A stretch of DNA of 64,000 nt. It comes from JAZNQN01 sp045656005. GTDB taxonomy: Bacteria > Bacillota > Clostridia > UMGS1883 > UMGS1540. The position numbers and the translations under genes were made by a program. Below are positions 47,766-55,404 of the stretch, piece by piece (position 1 is the stretch's first letter; each line of letters starts with the position of its first letter). A model generated the notes under the pieces. The model searched no databases and had not been told where the DNA came from. It worked only from the letters and a program-made list of their open reading frames with translations. The stretch lies in the NCBI GenBank assembly GCA_045656005.1, contig JAZOQG010000070.1:12019-76018 (forward strand). The letters run 5' to 3'.

Positions 47766-48083
47766 ATGGCGAATATTGAAATAGGCATGAGAATTAGAAA
47801 ACAAAGAGAACTTTTAGGGTATACGAGAGAAGAATTGGCAGAACGACTGAATGTATCATCAAAATTTTGTTCCGATATTGAAAATGGTGCTAAAGGCATG
47901 AGTGTTGAAACTCTTTGTAAGTTGTCAAAGGAATTAATGCTTACAACAGATTATATTCTTTTTGGAAAAACAAACACAGAGGTTGATGAAGAAATATTAA
48001 ATCTTATAAATCTTTGTGACAAAGAAAAAAGCAGATATCTTAAAAATATTATAAGAAATTTTATAAAAGCAAGCAATGAATAA
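47766..48083 (+). CDS. XRE-family helix-turn-helix regulator
   Basis: 105 residues. The HTH_3 domain fills residues about 7-62: 'RIRKQRELLGYTREELAERLNVSSKFCSDIENGAKGMSVETLCKLSKELMLTTDYILFG'. The C-terminal 40 residues are helical and may dimerise ('LINLCDKEKSRYLKNIIRNFIKA'). This type is common in gut Clostridia as a free-standing regulator. It has its own promoter and a perfect terminator directly at its stop codon, so it is monocistronic. Its targets are not evident; it is divergent from the cohesin-like gene. Confidence 0.85.
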   Translation: MANIEIGMRIRKQRELLGYTREELAERLNVSSKFCSDIENGAKGMSVETLCKLSKELMLTTDYILFGKTNTEVDEEILNLINLCDKEKSRYLKNIIRNFIKASNE

Positions 48084-48107
48084 TGAGAGCGGATGCTCTC
48101 ATTTTTT
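48082..48107 (+). terminator. Intrinsic terminator after the XRE gene
   Basis: AATGAGAGC (48082-48090), loop GGAT, GCTCTCATT (48095-48103) and a T-run to 48107. Any start codon of the next gene inside this hairpin is unlikely to be used. Confidence 0.9.
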
Positions 48108-48161
48108 GATATGCATAAATTTTCCACTTTGTATAATAATAAATATATATTATTTTGCGGG

Positions 48162-49574
48162 GTGAGAAAAATTTTAAAAACATTTATAACAAGGATGCCT
48201 GACAAAGCAGGAGCATTTTTAAAAGCATGTAATATTATAGTTGAAATGGGCGGGGCTATAAAAAGGGTGAGCTATAACAAGGGCATTGATGCCCACACAC
48301 TTTTCATAGACGTTTATTCAGATGAGGAAAAGATTGATGAAATTGCAAAAAAACTATATGAATCAGGATACTTAAATGCATCATCCGCTCCTAAAACCAT
48401 GCTTTTGATGCTTAAAATGCGCGAAGAAACAAAAGAGCTTACAAAGCCTTTTGAAATTTTTGATAAATACAAGGTAAACATTTCGTACATCAGTGCAAGA
48501 GAAGGAAAAAGCGATGTTTTCGATTTAAAAGTGGGTGTACTTATTGAAAATGTTGGCGAAACAGTAAGTTTCTTAAATGAGCTTTCATCAGTGTGTGATA
48601 TAAAGGTTTTAAAAAATGATGTTACTGAAAAAAATCTTGACAACACGGTGTTTTATATAGGTTTTGCCCATGAAATGCGGAAAATACTGGAACTTTGTCA
48701 AAATGAAGCAAATGAAATTATTGTAAACTCAAATAAAATAATGCAACGTCTTGAAGAAGATGGTGAAAACCCTTTAAAAACATTTGAGTGTATTAAAAAA
48801 TTTGCTGAGTTTGTTTCTTTTCATAAAGGCAAAAATTTTGGTGCAAAGGTATATTCAAAAGATGTCGGGGATTTTAAACTTCATCTAATCGAACCGCCGT
48901 GCGGAGGTAACACCTGTATAATTGAAGGCGCAGGAGAAATTTTGTTTGTTGATTGCGGATTTGCATGCTTTGAAAATGAAATGCTTGAAATTTTTAAAGG
49001 ACTTTTAAATAATTTTGAAAAAAGCAGAAAATATCTTTTTTTAACCCATTGCGACATGGACCATGCAGGACTTTGGCATTTATTTGAAAAAGTTTATGTA
49101 AGTCAAAAAACTTATGTAAATTTTATGCTTGAGGAAAAGGGTGAAAAAAATTATCGTCAAAGGTGCGAGCATCATGAGGCTTATGGAAATCTTACCAAAA
49201 TTATAAGCGGTTACAAAACTCCCGACTTGGGAAAACTTATTGTAGTATCGGAAGGAAACGGCGAAAATATTGAAAAATCAGGAACACTTGATTTTTGCGG
49301 AGAAAATTTTGAAATATATGAGGGTAACGGCGGTCATGTACCAGGCGAAAGCATGCTCGTATGGGAAAATGAAAAAATTGTATTTTCAGGTGACATTTAT
49401 GTAAATGCGGCAGGTTACTCCGAAGAGCAGGCAAAATTTAATGAGTTTGCTCCCTATCTTACAAAGAGCGTTAATGTAGATTCAAAGAAAGCACTTGTGT
49501 GCAGAAATGAATTTATGAATATGTTTAAAGAATATCTTATCTGTCCCGGTCACGGAAAATGGTGTAATATCTAA
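48162..49574 (+). CDS. ACT-ACT-metallo-beta-lactamase fusion protein
   Basis: 470 residues if it starts at the GTG at 48162. The frame is open upstream to 48093, but that ATG lies inside the preceding terminator, and a TATAAT at 48132 places transcription start later. Residues 5-75 and 78-150 resemble two ACT ligand-binding domains ('FITRMPDKAGAFLKACNIIVEMGGAI', 'PFEIFDKYKVNISYISAREG'). A helical linker (155-235) leads to a metallo-beta-lactamase domain with 'THCDMDHAG' (H296, D298, D300, H301), 'GGHVPGES' (H392), 'FSGDIYV' (D411) and 'CPGHGKW'. These provide a complete binuclear metal site. The substrate is unknown; the ACT domains suggest control by an amino acid. The exact start is uncertain. 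Confidence 0.75.
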   Translation: MRKILKTFITRMPDKAGAFLKACNIIVEMGGAIKRVSYNKGIDAHTLFIDVYSDEEKIDEIAKKLYESGYLNASSAPKTMLLMLKMREETKELTKPFEIFDKYKVNISYISAREGKSDVFDLKVGVLIENVGETVSFLNELSSVCDIKVLKNDVTEKNLDNTVFYIGFAHEMRKILELCQNEANEIIVNSNKIMQRLEEDGENPLKTFECIKKFAEFVSFHKGKNFGAKVYSKDVGDFKLHLIEPPCGGNTCIIEGAGEILFVDCGFACFENEMLEIFKGLLNNFEKSRKYLFLTHCDMDHAGLWHLFEKVYVSQKTYVNFMLEEKGEKNYRQRCEHHEAYGNLTKIISGYKTPDLGKLIVVSEGNGENIEKSGTLDFCGENFEIYEGNGGHVPGESMLVWENEKIVFSGDIYVNAAGYSEEQAKFNEFAPYLTKSVNVDSKKALVCRNEFMNMFKEYLICPGHGKWCNI

Positions 49575-49629
49575 GAATAATAAGAAATCGGCTATCATAT
49601 AATGAAACAAAAAATCTTTGGAGAATTTT

Positions 49630-50424
49630 ATGAAAAAGCTGATTTTTATTTTTTGCATTGTTTTTTTATTATGCGGATGTCAGGAAAAAGGAGTTATGCC
49701 TCCTTTAAAAAACAATATGGAGGTTAGCACAAGTAATTTATCGGATAAAAAGGAAGGCTGGGGCTTTAGGAAAATAAAAGGAGGACGTCCTGAATTTACA
49801 AAAGAGCAACAAAAGGCAATGGCAGACTTTGAGTGCATATATCTTGGAACAGAAGGAGAAAAAAGTTTATATCTCACGTTTGATGAAGGTTATGAAAACG
49901 GCTTTACCGAGCCAATACTTGAAATACTTAAAAAACATTCTGTTCCTGCCGCTTTTTTTATAACGGGAGATTATTTTGATAAATGCGGTGATTTAGTTGA
50001 CAAAATGGTAAGCGAAGGGCATATTGTGGGAAATCACACCCAAAACCATCCTTCTCTTCCTCAAAAAAGTGCAGATGAAATAGAGAAAGAGGTTTCAACT
50101 CTTAATAATAAATTTTTTAAAAAATATGGTTTTAACATGAAATATCTTCGTCCGCCAATGGGTGAATACAGCGAAAAATCACTTGCAGTTACAAAAAATT
50201 TGGGATATACGAACGTTTTCTGGAGCTTTGCGTATAAGGACTGGGAAACAAATAACCAAAAAGGCAAAGATTATGCTTTTGAGGAAGTTAAAAAATGTTT
50301 GCACGACGGTGCTGTAATACTTCTTCATGCGGTTTCAAAGGACAATGCAGATGCCATGGAAGATATTATTCTCTATGCCCGCAAAATGGGTTTTGAGTTT
50401 AAATCGCTTGATGATTACAAATAA
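49630..50424 (+). CDS. PdaA-like polysaccharide deacetylase lipoprotein
   Basis: 264 residues from the ATG at 49630, with GGAG six bases upstream. The signal peptide ends in a lipobox-like 'LLCGC' (C17). The NodB deacetylase domain has 'YLTFDEGYENGFT' (D85), the metal histidines H136 and H140 in 'GNHTQNHPS', 'LRPPMGEYSE' and 'ILLHAVSKDNADAM'. The 'TFDEGYENG' wording is typical of PdaA, which makes muramic delta-lactam in the spore cortex. The next gene is spoIVB, which supports a sporulation role. Other family members act on vegetative peptidoglycan, so the exact substrate is not certain. Confidence 0.88.
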   Translation: MKKLIFIFCIVFLLCGCQEKGVMPPLKNNMEVSTSNLSDKKEGWGFRKIKGGRPEFTKEQQKAMADFECIYLGTEGEKSLYLTFDEGYENGFTEPILEILKKHSVPAAFFITGDYFDKCGDLVDKMVSEGHIVGNHTQNHPSLPQKSADEIEKEVSTLNNKFFKKYGFNMKYLRPPMGEYSEKSLAVTKNLGYTNVFWSFAYKDWETNNQKGKDYAFEEVKKCLHDGAVILLHAVSKDNADAMEDIILYARKMGFEFKSLDDYK

Positions 50425-50435
50425 AAACAAGCATA

Positions 50436-50476
50436 TCACGCTCCATCTCGGAAAGAATAAAAGGGGAGGAGCGTGA
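50436..50476 (+). promoter_or_regulatory. Inverted repeat covering the spoIVB ribosome binding site
   Basis: TCACGCTCC at 50436-50444 is perfectly complementary to GGAGCGTGA at 50468-50476. The right arm overlaps the GGAGGAG ribosome site (50465-50471) of spoIVB, so folding would hide it. No U-tract follows. Confidence 0.55.
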
Positions 50477-50480
50477 GCCT

Positions 50481-51506
50481 ATGAAAAAAGTGTTCAAAGG
50501 CCTTGTTTCGATTTTGGCAGTTTTTTCTTTGTTTTTTGCTTCCCCTACGGGCGGCGAAAAGAAAATATCCGCAGTCAGTCAGGCTGTTGTGGGCGGCTCT
50601 TCTATAGGGCTGAAGCTCTATCTTGACGGACTTCTGGTTGTTGGAAAAAGCGATATTATGTCGGGAGAAGGCAAGATTTGTCCCGGAAAAATTGCAGGCA
50701 TTGATAAGGGTGACAGAATAACAAAAATCAACGGCAGGGAGATTGGCAATGTAAATGAATTTTGCAAAGAAATTCAAGGCAGTTGCGGAAGTGAGATAGC
50801 ACTCGAAGTAATACGCGGCGACAAGGTGATGGAAAAAAATATCAGACCTGTGTTTTACGACGATTTGGGAGAGTACAAATTAGGACTTTGGGTGCGTGAC
50901 AGTGCGGCAGGTATTGGAACTTTAACTTACACTTTAAGCGACGGTAGCTTTGGGGCACTCGGTCACGGAATTTCTGATGTTGATACCAAAAAGCTCATAA
51001 AAGTTAAAGAAGGTGAAGTGTGGGGGAGCAGGATAGTTTCGGTTATAAAGGGAGCGGCAGGCGCTCCGGGAGACCTCAAAGGAACAATTAACGGAACAGA
51101 AATGGGCGAAATTTACAAAAATACCAACAGCGGAATTTATGGCACATTTACTGAGAGACCAAAAGGCGGAAAAGTTGTGGAAATAGGAATGGCAAAAGAT
51201 GTCATGGTGGGAGCGGCAACTATATTTACCAATGTTTCAAAAGAGGATGTAAAGGAATATAGTATAGAAATAGAAAAAATAAATCCCTTTGGCGGAAGTG
51301 ATGGAAAAAATATGGTTGTAAAAATTACAGACCCTGAGCTTTTATCTCAGACGGGTGGAATAGTACAGGGAATGAGCGGTTCACCTATTCTTCAAAACGG
51401 TAAACTTATCGGAGCAGTAACTCATGTTTTTGTAAATGACCCCACAAGAGGATATGGAATATTCATTGAGAATATGCTCTCTGAAAATGAAAATTTTAAA
51501 CATTAA
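50481..51506 (+). CDS. spoIVB: SpoIVB peptidase (S55 family, PDZ domain)
   Basis: 341 residues. An N-terminal hydrophobic signal (about 5-20) exports it to the space between forespore and mother cell. A PDZ domain lies at about 45-125 ('GKIAGIDKGDRITKINGREIGNVNEFCKEI'). The S55 serine protease has H162 in 'FGALGHGISD' and the serine in 'QGMSGSPILQNGKLIGAVTHVFVNDPTRGYGIFIE' (about 299). In Bacillus it cleaves SpoIVFA and triggers sigma-K maturation. In most spore formers the gene directly precedes spo0A; here a three-gene minus-strand block separates them. recN, the usual upstream neighbour, is absent, replaced by a PdaA-like gene. Confidence 0.95.
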   Translation: MKKVFKGLVSILAVFSLFFASPTGGEKKISAVSQAVVGGSSIGLKLYLDGLLVVGKSDIMSGEGKICPGKIAGIDKGDRITKINGREIGNVNEFCKEIQGSCGSEIALEVIRGDKVMEKNIRPVFYDDLGEYKLGLWVRDSAAGIGTLTYTLSDGSFGALGHGISDVDTKKLIKVKEGEVWGSRIVSVIKGAAGAPGDLKGTINGTEMGEIYKNTNSGIYGTFTERPKGGKVVEIGMAKDVMVGAATIFTNVSKEDVKEYSIEIEKINPFGGSDGKNMVVKITDPELLSQTGGIVQGMSGSPILQNGKLIGAVTHVFVNDPTRGYGIFIENMLSENENFKH

Positions 51507-51531
51507 AAGGAGTTGCAACGCAACTCCTTTT
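51505..51531. terminator. Bidirectional terminator
   Basis: AAAAGGAGTTGC (51505-51516), loop AAC, GCAACTCCTTTT (51520-51531): a perfect 12-bp stem between convergent spoIVB and the SH3 gene. Confidence 0.9.
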
Positions 51532-51533
51532 AA

Positions 51534-52085
51534 TCATTGTTTTCTTGATTTTATATTTATAAGTATTATCGCAAGAAGTGAAATAATAATTATAAAAAGT
51601 ACAATAATAGCAATAAGCAGAACCTGATTTGTCAATGCTGCACGTGCAATCTGCCCATTATCCGTATCAGATGTGGTTTGTAAAATTCCGGCAGTTGGAG
51701 CAGGGGTGCTTTCGGGAGATTGCGTTTCCTTCGGTGCCACGGTTGGACTTAATGTTGGCTGAGCAGTAGCAGGCGGTGCCGGCGGGGTAGTAGTTGTTTG
51801 TTTGAGTGCCACCCAGCCTTCATAACCATTATATGAGGTATAGCCCCAATTGCCTGATTCAGAAACTATGTGAAGTTTTACGCCGTCAGGAATTCTGCCT
51901 TCCATAACTTTGGCATAATCTACAGATGGACCATAGCGCATATTAAGTCCGCCATCCGGTGTTGCTACATACACATAATAGTCTGCAGATTTAACGTCAA
52001 AACTCATTGCATCTGCCATACAAGTTGCAGTGGCGCTAAAAATCACCAATAGCACAAGTCCCAATACTAAAATTGTTTTTTTCAT
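51534..52085 (-). CDS. Secreted SH3-domain protein with C-terminal membrane anchor
   Basis: 183 residues from the ATG at 52083-52085; a GTG three codons earlier abuts the AAAGGAAG site. A signal peptide (about 1-25) is followed by a bacterial SH3 domain ('GGLNMRYGPSVDYAKVMEGRIPDGVKLHIVSESGNWGYTSYNGYEGWV'). A Thr/Pro-rich linker ('TTTTPPAPPATAQPTLSPT') leads to a C-terminal membrane helix and a basic tail ('IKSRKQ'). SH3b domains of this type bind cell-wall peptides or glycans. It ends a three-gene minus-strand unit with a small membrane protein and an MFS transporter, inserted between spoIVB and spo0A. Confidence 0.85.
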   Translation of the reverse strand: MKKTILVLGLVLLVIFSATATCMADAMSFDVKSADYYVYVATPDGGLNMRYGPSVDYAKVMEGRIPDGVKLHIVSESGNWGYTSYNGYEGWVALKQTTTTPPAPPATAQPTLSPTVAPKETQSPESTPAPTAGILQTTSDTDNGQIARAALTNQVLLIAIIVLFIIIISLLAIILINIKSRKQ

Positions 52086-52099
52086 TTGTTGCACTTCCT

Positions 52100-52444
52100 T
52101 TATAAAAATATATTTGTAATCTCACCTGCTGTGTAAGAAATAAAATTCAGCAAAAGTGAAATTAAGTACGGATTTTTTGTTTCAAAGGTTTTAAAGCGGG
52201 AAAACATGAAACCTTCAATAAAAACCACAAAAAATTCTATTAAAAATATTCCCGTATTTTGAAATTCTGGTAAAAACAGTGCCAAAGCCAGACCGCACAT
52301 AACTGCTGCCGGATTTGTTATAAAATTAATAAGTGCAGACGTAATAAGTTTGCATTTCGTTTTTGCACCCATTAAAAAACAAATTGGAAGCTCGGTTATG
52401 AAAACTATGGCAAGGTTTAGTAGAAGAATGTTTATAATCCACAT
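52100..52444 (-). CDS. Small polytopic membrane protein, unknown function
   Basis: 114 residues with three or four hydrophobic segments ('IINILLLNLAIVFITELPICFLMG', 'LITSALINFITNPAAVMCGLALALFL', 'GIFLIEFFVVFIEGFMFS', 'YLISLLLNFISYTAGEITNI'). Polar residues within the segments (E18, N41, E75, E107) suggest a small transporter-like or scaffold role, but no family is recognised. The ATG overlaps the MFS stop by one base and the SH3 gene follows 14 bases later, so the three are co-translated and may act together at the membrane. Confidence 0.7.
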   Translation of the reverse strand: MWIINILLLNLAIVFITELPICFLMGAKTKCKLITSALINFITNPAAVMCGLALALFLPEFQNTGIFLIEFFVVFIEGFMFSRFKTFETKNPYLISLLLNFISYTAGEITNIFL

Positions 52445-53490
52445 TATCGCTCACCTTTCTTTGGCATTTCTGCAAAAGCACAGCCGAGGATAAAGAGAAT
52501 TAGCGACAGCAGGACAGAGCACAAAAGAGTCGGAACACTAAAAAGTTTTCCTGCACCAAAAACTACAGGTATAAAGCCAAGTGCAAGAGCAAATGTGGTT
52601 AAGCCGAAAGCAAAGCCATATTTTCTATTACAAACTCTTGCAATAGCTGTAAGTGTCAGTGGCATGGTCATATTAAAAAATAACACTGCGAAAATTCCGG
52701 CGAGGGGTATGGAAAAAGAAAAATAAAACAATAAAAATGATAATAACAAAGATAGTGTCGCGGTTTTTATGTACCCTAATCTATCGCAGACAAAGCCACC
52801 TATGGCTTTTCCAAAGGCAACTGCCAATATAAATAAAGCCGACAGAAGGGGAACAGTTTTCCATGTGAAATTCATTATCATACCCAGGAATGAACGGATA
52901 ACTATTGTAAGCATAAAGCAAAAAACAGCTGAAAAAATTAATATATTTGGTTTCTCGTAGCGAATTTTAAATTCATCTTTCTGAGGTGTGAAAAAAGTTC
53001 GCGTTAAAAAAAGAAAAATGCAGGCAAAAAACATTATAATCGGGCATAAAAAGGACATCAAGGTTCCTTTGGCATTGTAGGCAAGATATACCCCGATTGC
53101 ACCGCTGCTTACAAAAAGCCCCGAAAGACCTGCATGGGGCATACTCATTTGAAGAATGTCCGAGCCTGCGCCAACATGAAATATGGCATTTCCCAAAGCG
53201 GTGATAATTAAAGAAGTCAACCTGAAAAACGGTGACAGTAAATATGAAATACATATAAGGGCACAGCTTAAGGCAGTAAGTAAACGATTTTTATTTATTG
53301 CATCAGATAATATTCCTATGGGAAGCTGCCCTGCAAATGCAACTAAATTATATATAATAATAACATTGCCACGGTTTGCTATTGTACATCTTGGACCCAA
53401 TATGACTTTGCTTGCAAGAAAAATGGTTGAAAAATCAACCAGCAAATGTAATATTGTATATATTGCCGCAGTTTTATTCCTGTAGTTCAT
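52444..53490 (-). CDS. Major facilitator superfamily transporter
   Basis: 348 residues, shorter than the usual 400 but with about ten to twelve predicted helices. The MFS inter-domain features are visible: 'GQLPIGILSDAINKNRLLTALSCALICI' after TM2 (a variant of the G-x3-D-R/K motif A) and 'AFGKAIGGFVCDRLGYIKTATLSLLLSF' in the second half. Substrate is unknown. The two downstream genes encode a small membrane protein and an SH3 wall-binding protein, so a role in envelope transport is possible. It is divergent from spo0A across a 300-base gap. Confidence 0.8.
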   Translation of the reverse strand: MNYRNKTAAIYTILHLLVDFSTIFLASKVILGPRCTIANRGNVIIIYNLVAFAGQLPIGILSDAINKNRLLTALSCALICISYLLSPFFRLTSLIITALGNAIFHVGAGSDILQMSMPHAGLSGLFVSSGAIGVYLAYNAKGTLMSFLCPIIMFFACIFLFLTRTFFTPQKDEFKIRYEKPNILIFSAVFCFMLTIVIRSFLGMIMNFTWKTVPLLSALFILAVAFGKAIGGFVCDRLGYIKTATLSLLLSFLLFYFSFSIPLAGIFAVLFFNMTMPLTLTAIARVCNRKYGFAFGLTTFALALGFIPVVFGAGKLFSVPTLLCSVLLSLILFILGCAFAEMPKKGER

Positions 53491-53790
53491 TTTAAATTCC
53501 TCTTTTGTGTTTTTATTTATGTCTTGTTTTGGTATATACAGAGGTTTAAAAACAATAATTTATAAATTATACTAATTATATAACACCTTTAAACATTTGT
53601 CCAGTTTATATTTAAACAAATTTATTTCAATTTTGCAAAATATATCATATAAAATTATTTAAATGGGTGAATATTCGGTTTTTTTTGCATAAAATTATAA
53701 ATTTTTTAATTTTTTTTACGAAAAGGCTTGCAATTAATTGGAAAATATTGTAAAATGATAATGCAATAATAATTTTTAGGAGGTTAGGTA
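53491..53790 (+). promoter_or_regulatory. spo0A upstream region with vegetative promoter
   Basis: This AT-rich gap separates the MFS gene from spo0A. TTGCAA at 53728-53733, a 17-base spacer and TAAAAT at 53751-53756 form a likely vegetative promoter. I find no clear sigma-H promoter or TGTCGAA Spo0A box in it. TAGGAGG at 53777-53783 is the spo0A ribosome site. Confidence 0.6.
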
Positions 53791-54588
53791 ATGGAAAACC
53801 AGATTAAAGTGTTAATTGCAGAAGACAACGCCGAATATGCGGAAACATTAAAAAGAACATTTGAGAAAAATAATATTAAGGTTTTAGGTATTGCTGAAAA
53901 CGGAATGGAGGCACTGCGTAAAATTGAAATGTACAAGCCTGACTTGGTAACCCTTGATATTGTAATGCCTGTGATGGATGGCATCATGGTGCTTGAAAAA
54001 CTTCGTGACAAAGACGAAAGCGAAAGACCTCAGATAATGGTACTGACACAAAATTCAAGTGAAAAAGTTATGAGCATGTGCATGAAACTGGGTGCTGATT
54101 ACTACATGCTTAAAACATGTGAAATCGATGCAATAGCTGACAGGGTAAAAAGTATTTGTGAAACAGAAGATGCTAATGTGTCTGACACAATGTCTCAAAT
54201 GGACAAGTCTCTCATTTCTCAAAAGGAACAGCGGAAAAAAATTGAAGTTTTTGTAACCAATATGATTCATATGGTTGGAATTCCCGCAAATATTAAAGGG
54301 TATCAGTACATAAGGGATGCTATTATTTTCACAATTTATGAGCAGGAGCTTATAAGTGCTGTAACAAAACAGCTTTATCCTAAAATTGCGAAAAAGCATA
54401 GTACAAGTCCTTCGAGAGTGGAAAGAGCCATTCGTCATGCAATTGAGGTTGCGTGTGTCCGAGGTAATGAGGAAACTCTTTATAAGTTATTTGGTTACAC
54501 GGTGAGTAATTCAAAGGGTAAGCCCACAAATTCTGAATTTATTGCAATGATTGCTGATAAGTTAAGGCTTGAGATGGACGTTATTTAA
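53791..54588 (+). CDS. spo0A: Sporulation master regulator Spo0A
   Basis: 265 residues. The receiver domain is at about 1-125, with acidic residues E11 and D12, the phospho-acceptor D56 in 'VTLDIVMPVMDG', T86 and K108. The K is followed by T-C rather than the usual P-F, a minor departure. The C-terminal Spo0A DNA-binding domain (about 150-265) has 'GYQYIRDAI' and the diagnostic recognition region 'HSTSPSRVERAIRHAIEVACVRGN'. Phosphorylated Spo0A binds TTGTCGAA boxes to start sporulation. Probable boxes occur 660 bases downstream. The gene has a strong terminator at its end and the nearest spoIVB copy upstream beyond the divergent trio. Confidence 0.97.
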   Translation: MENQIKVLIAEDNAEYAETLKRTFEKNNIKVLGIAENGMEALRKIEMYKPDLVTLDIVMPVMDGIMVLEKLRDKDESERPQIMVLTQNSSEKVMSMCMKLGADYYMLKTCEIDAIADRVKSICETEDANVSDTMSQMDKSLISQKEQRKKIEVFVTNMIHMVGIPANIKGYQYIRDAIIFTIYEQELISAVTKQLYPKIAKKHSTSPSRVERAIRHAIEVACVRGNEETLYKLFGYTVSNSKGKPTNSEFIAMIADKLRLEMDVI

Positions 54589-54594
54589 TATTCG

Positions 54595-54620
54595 GGGATG
54601 CAAAAAAGCATCCCTGTTTT
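54595..54620 (+). terminator. spo0A terminator
   Basis: GGGATGC (54595-54601), loop AAAAAA, GCATCCC (54608-54614), then TGTTTT. A new unit must start after it for the small Cys-rich gene. Confidence 0.85.
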
Positions 54621-54672
54621 CCTATCTCATCAAATTTTATTTTGCATATTATGTATCATAGGAGGTGATTTT

Positions 54673-54849
54673 CTGAAAAACAGACGTTGCTACTATGATT
54701 ATCTGCAGGAAGTTGAAAACTATCTTGCTTTTCGCCAACATGTTAATTGTTGTAGGAGAAAGGTAAAAAACACAAATGACATTTTGTGCGCAATTCAGAC
54801 TCTCATAAGCTGTTGTCCTCAAAAAATATGTCGCAGCAAAAAAAGATAG
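54673..54849 (+). CDS. Small basic Cys-rich protein, possible CTG start
   Basis: An extremely strong ribosome site, AGGAGGTGAT (54660-54669), is followed at normal spacing by a CTG at 54673, the only sensible in-frame start. No ATG or GTG is available. The 58-residue product is rich in cysteine (six) and basic residues ('RQHVNCCRRKVK', 'LISCCPQKICRSKKR'). No family is recognised. It lies between the spo0A terminator and the next minus-strand gene. The CATATTAT at 54646-54653, next to the ribosome site, resembles a sigma-E -10 but has no convincing -35. A spore-coat-like role is speculative. Confidence 0.45.
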   Translation: MKNRRCYYDYLQEVENYLAFRQHVNCCRRKVKNTNDILCAIQTLISCCPQKICRSKKR

Positions 54850-54856
54850 TATGCCT

Positions 54857-54899
54857 GAGGGGTGTAGAAAACAAAAGTTTTTTTACACCTCTTTTTCGT
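54857..54899. terminator. Bidirectional terminator
   Basis: AGGGGTGTA pairs with TACACCTCT (about 54858-54892) over nine bases with one G-T pair, flanked by T-runs on the plus strand. It separates the small Cys-rich gene from the convergent 54883 gene, whose stop lies inside it. Confidence 0.7.
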
Positions 54900-55158
54900 A
54901 CCTATAATCTTCTTCAATATCTTCGAGGTTTTGGGGTGTCACTCCGTGATTTAAGAAAAAATCAAAAAGCAGACGTGCTACAGCAAAATTTTTGCCTGCA
55001 TTCATAAAAGAAATATCTGTATCCGTTTCAGATAGTATAGCATAACTGCTTTGTGTCGATGTGCTTTGAGGATACTTTTTCAAAAGGGTAAGTTTTATAT
55101 CTTTTTGTTTGCCCTCTTCTCCTGTGATGCGTTTTTCTTTTGTTGTTAATTTTTTCAT
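54883..55158 (-). CDS. Hypothetical protein
   Basis: 91 residues from the ATG at 55156-55158, which has AAAGGTGG eight bases upstream; the longer frame adds twelve residues without a ribosome site. The sequence is soluble, with a basic N-terminus ('MKKLTTKEKRITGEEGKQKDIKLTLL') and an acidic C-terminal tail. Part 'YAILSETDTDISFMNAGKNFAVARLLFDFFLNHGVTPQNLEDIEEDY' resembles the shape of small proteins of spore-forming Clostridia, but I do not recognise the family. It is divergent from the small membrane protein gene at 55405; the gap between them carries Spo0A boxes. Confidence 0.6.
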   Translation of the reverse strand: MKKLTTKEKRITGEEGKQKDIKLTLLKKYPQSTSTQSSYAILSETDTDISFMNAGKNFAVARLLFDFFLNHGVTPQNLEDIEEDYRYEKEV

Positions 55159-55249
55159 TTCAAATACCACCTTTAAATATTTTAAAAAAGTCAAGTAGCT
55201 TGTAGTATAGACCTAAATCCTTGCAAAATCAAGGACAAAATATCGCATA

Positions 55250-55257
55250 TTTCGACA
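55250..55257 (-). promoter_or_regulatory. Spo0A box (minus orientation)
   Basis: TTTCGACA on the plus strand reads TGTCGAAA on the other strand, a core match to the 0A box. It is 92 bases upstream of the minus-strand gene's start and 110 bases upstream of the -35 of the next plus-strand gene. Confidence 0.6.
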
Positions 55258-55303
55258 TTGGGAAAATATGGGAATTAATTTTGCGCGAGCTATACGGTCG
55301 AAC

Positions 55304-55313
55304 TTTGTCGAAA
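55304..55313 (+). promoter_or_regulatory. Spo0A box (plus orientation)
   Basis: TTTGTCGAAA is a full match to the 0A-box consensus, 47 bases upstream of the -35 hexamer of the 55405 promoter. A partial box, CGGTCGAA, precedes it at 55295-55302. Confidence 0.75.
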
Positions 55314-55359
55314 TTTAGGAAGATGTGCCCGAAAAAAGTTTTTGAGGAATATATTACAT

Positions 55360-55389
55360 TTGAATTTCAAGTATATTTTTTGATATAAT
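55360..55389 (+). promoter_or_regulatory. Promoter for the 55405 gene
   Basis: TTGAAT at 55360-55365, 18-base spacer, TATAAT at 55384-55389. The transcript would start near 55396, leaving a very short leader. Confidence 0.6.
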
Positions 55390-55404
55390 CAAATGGGTGA
55401 TCAT

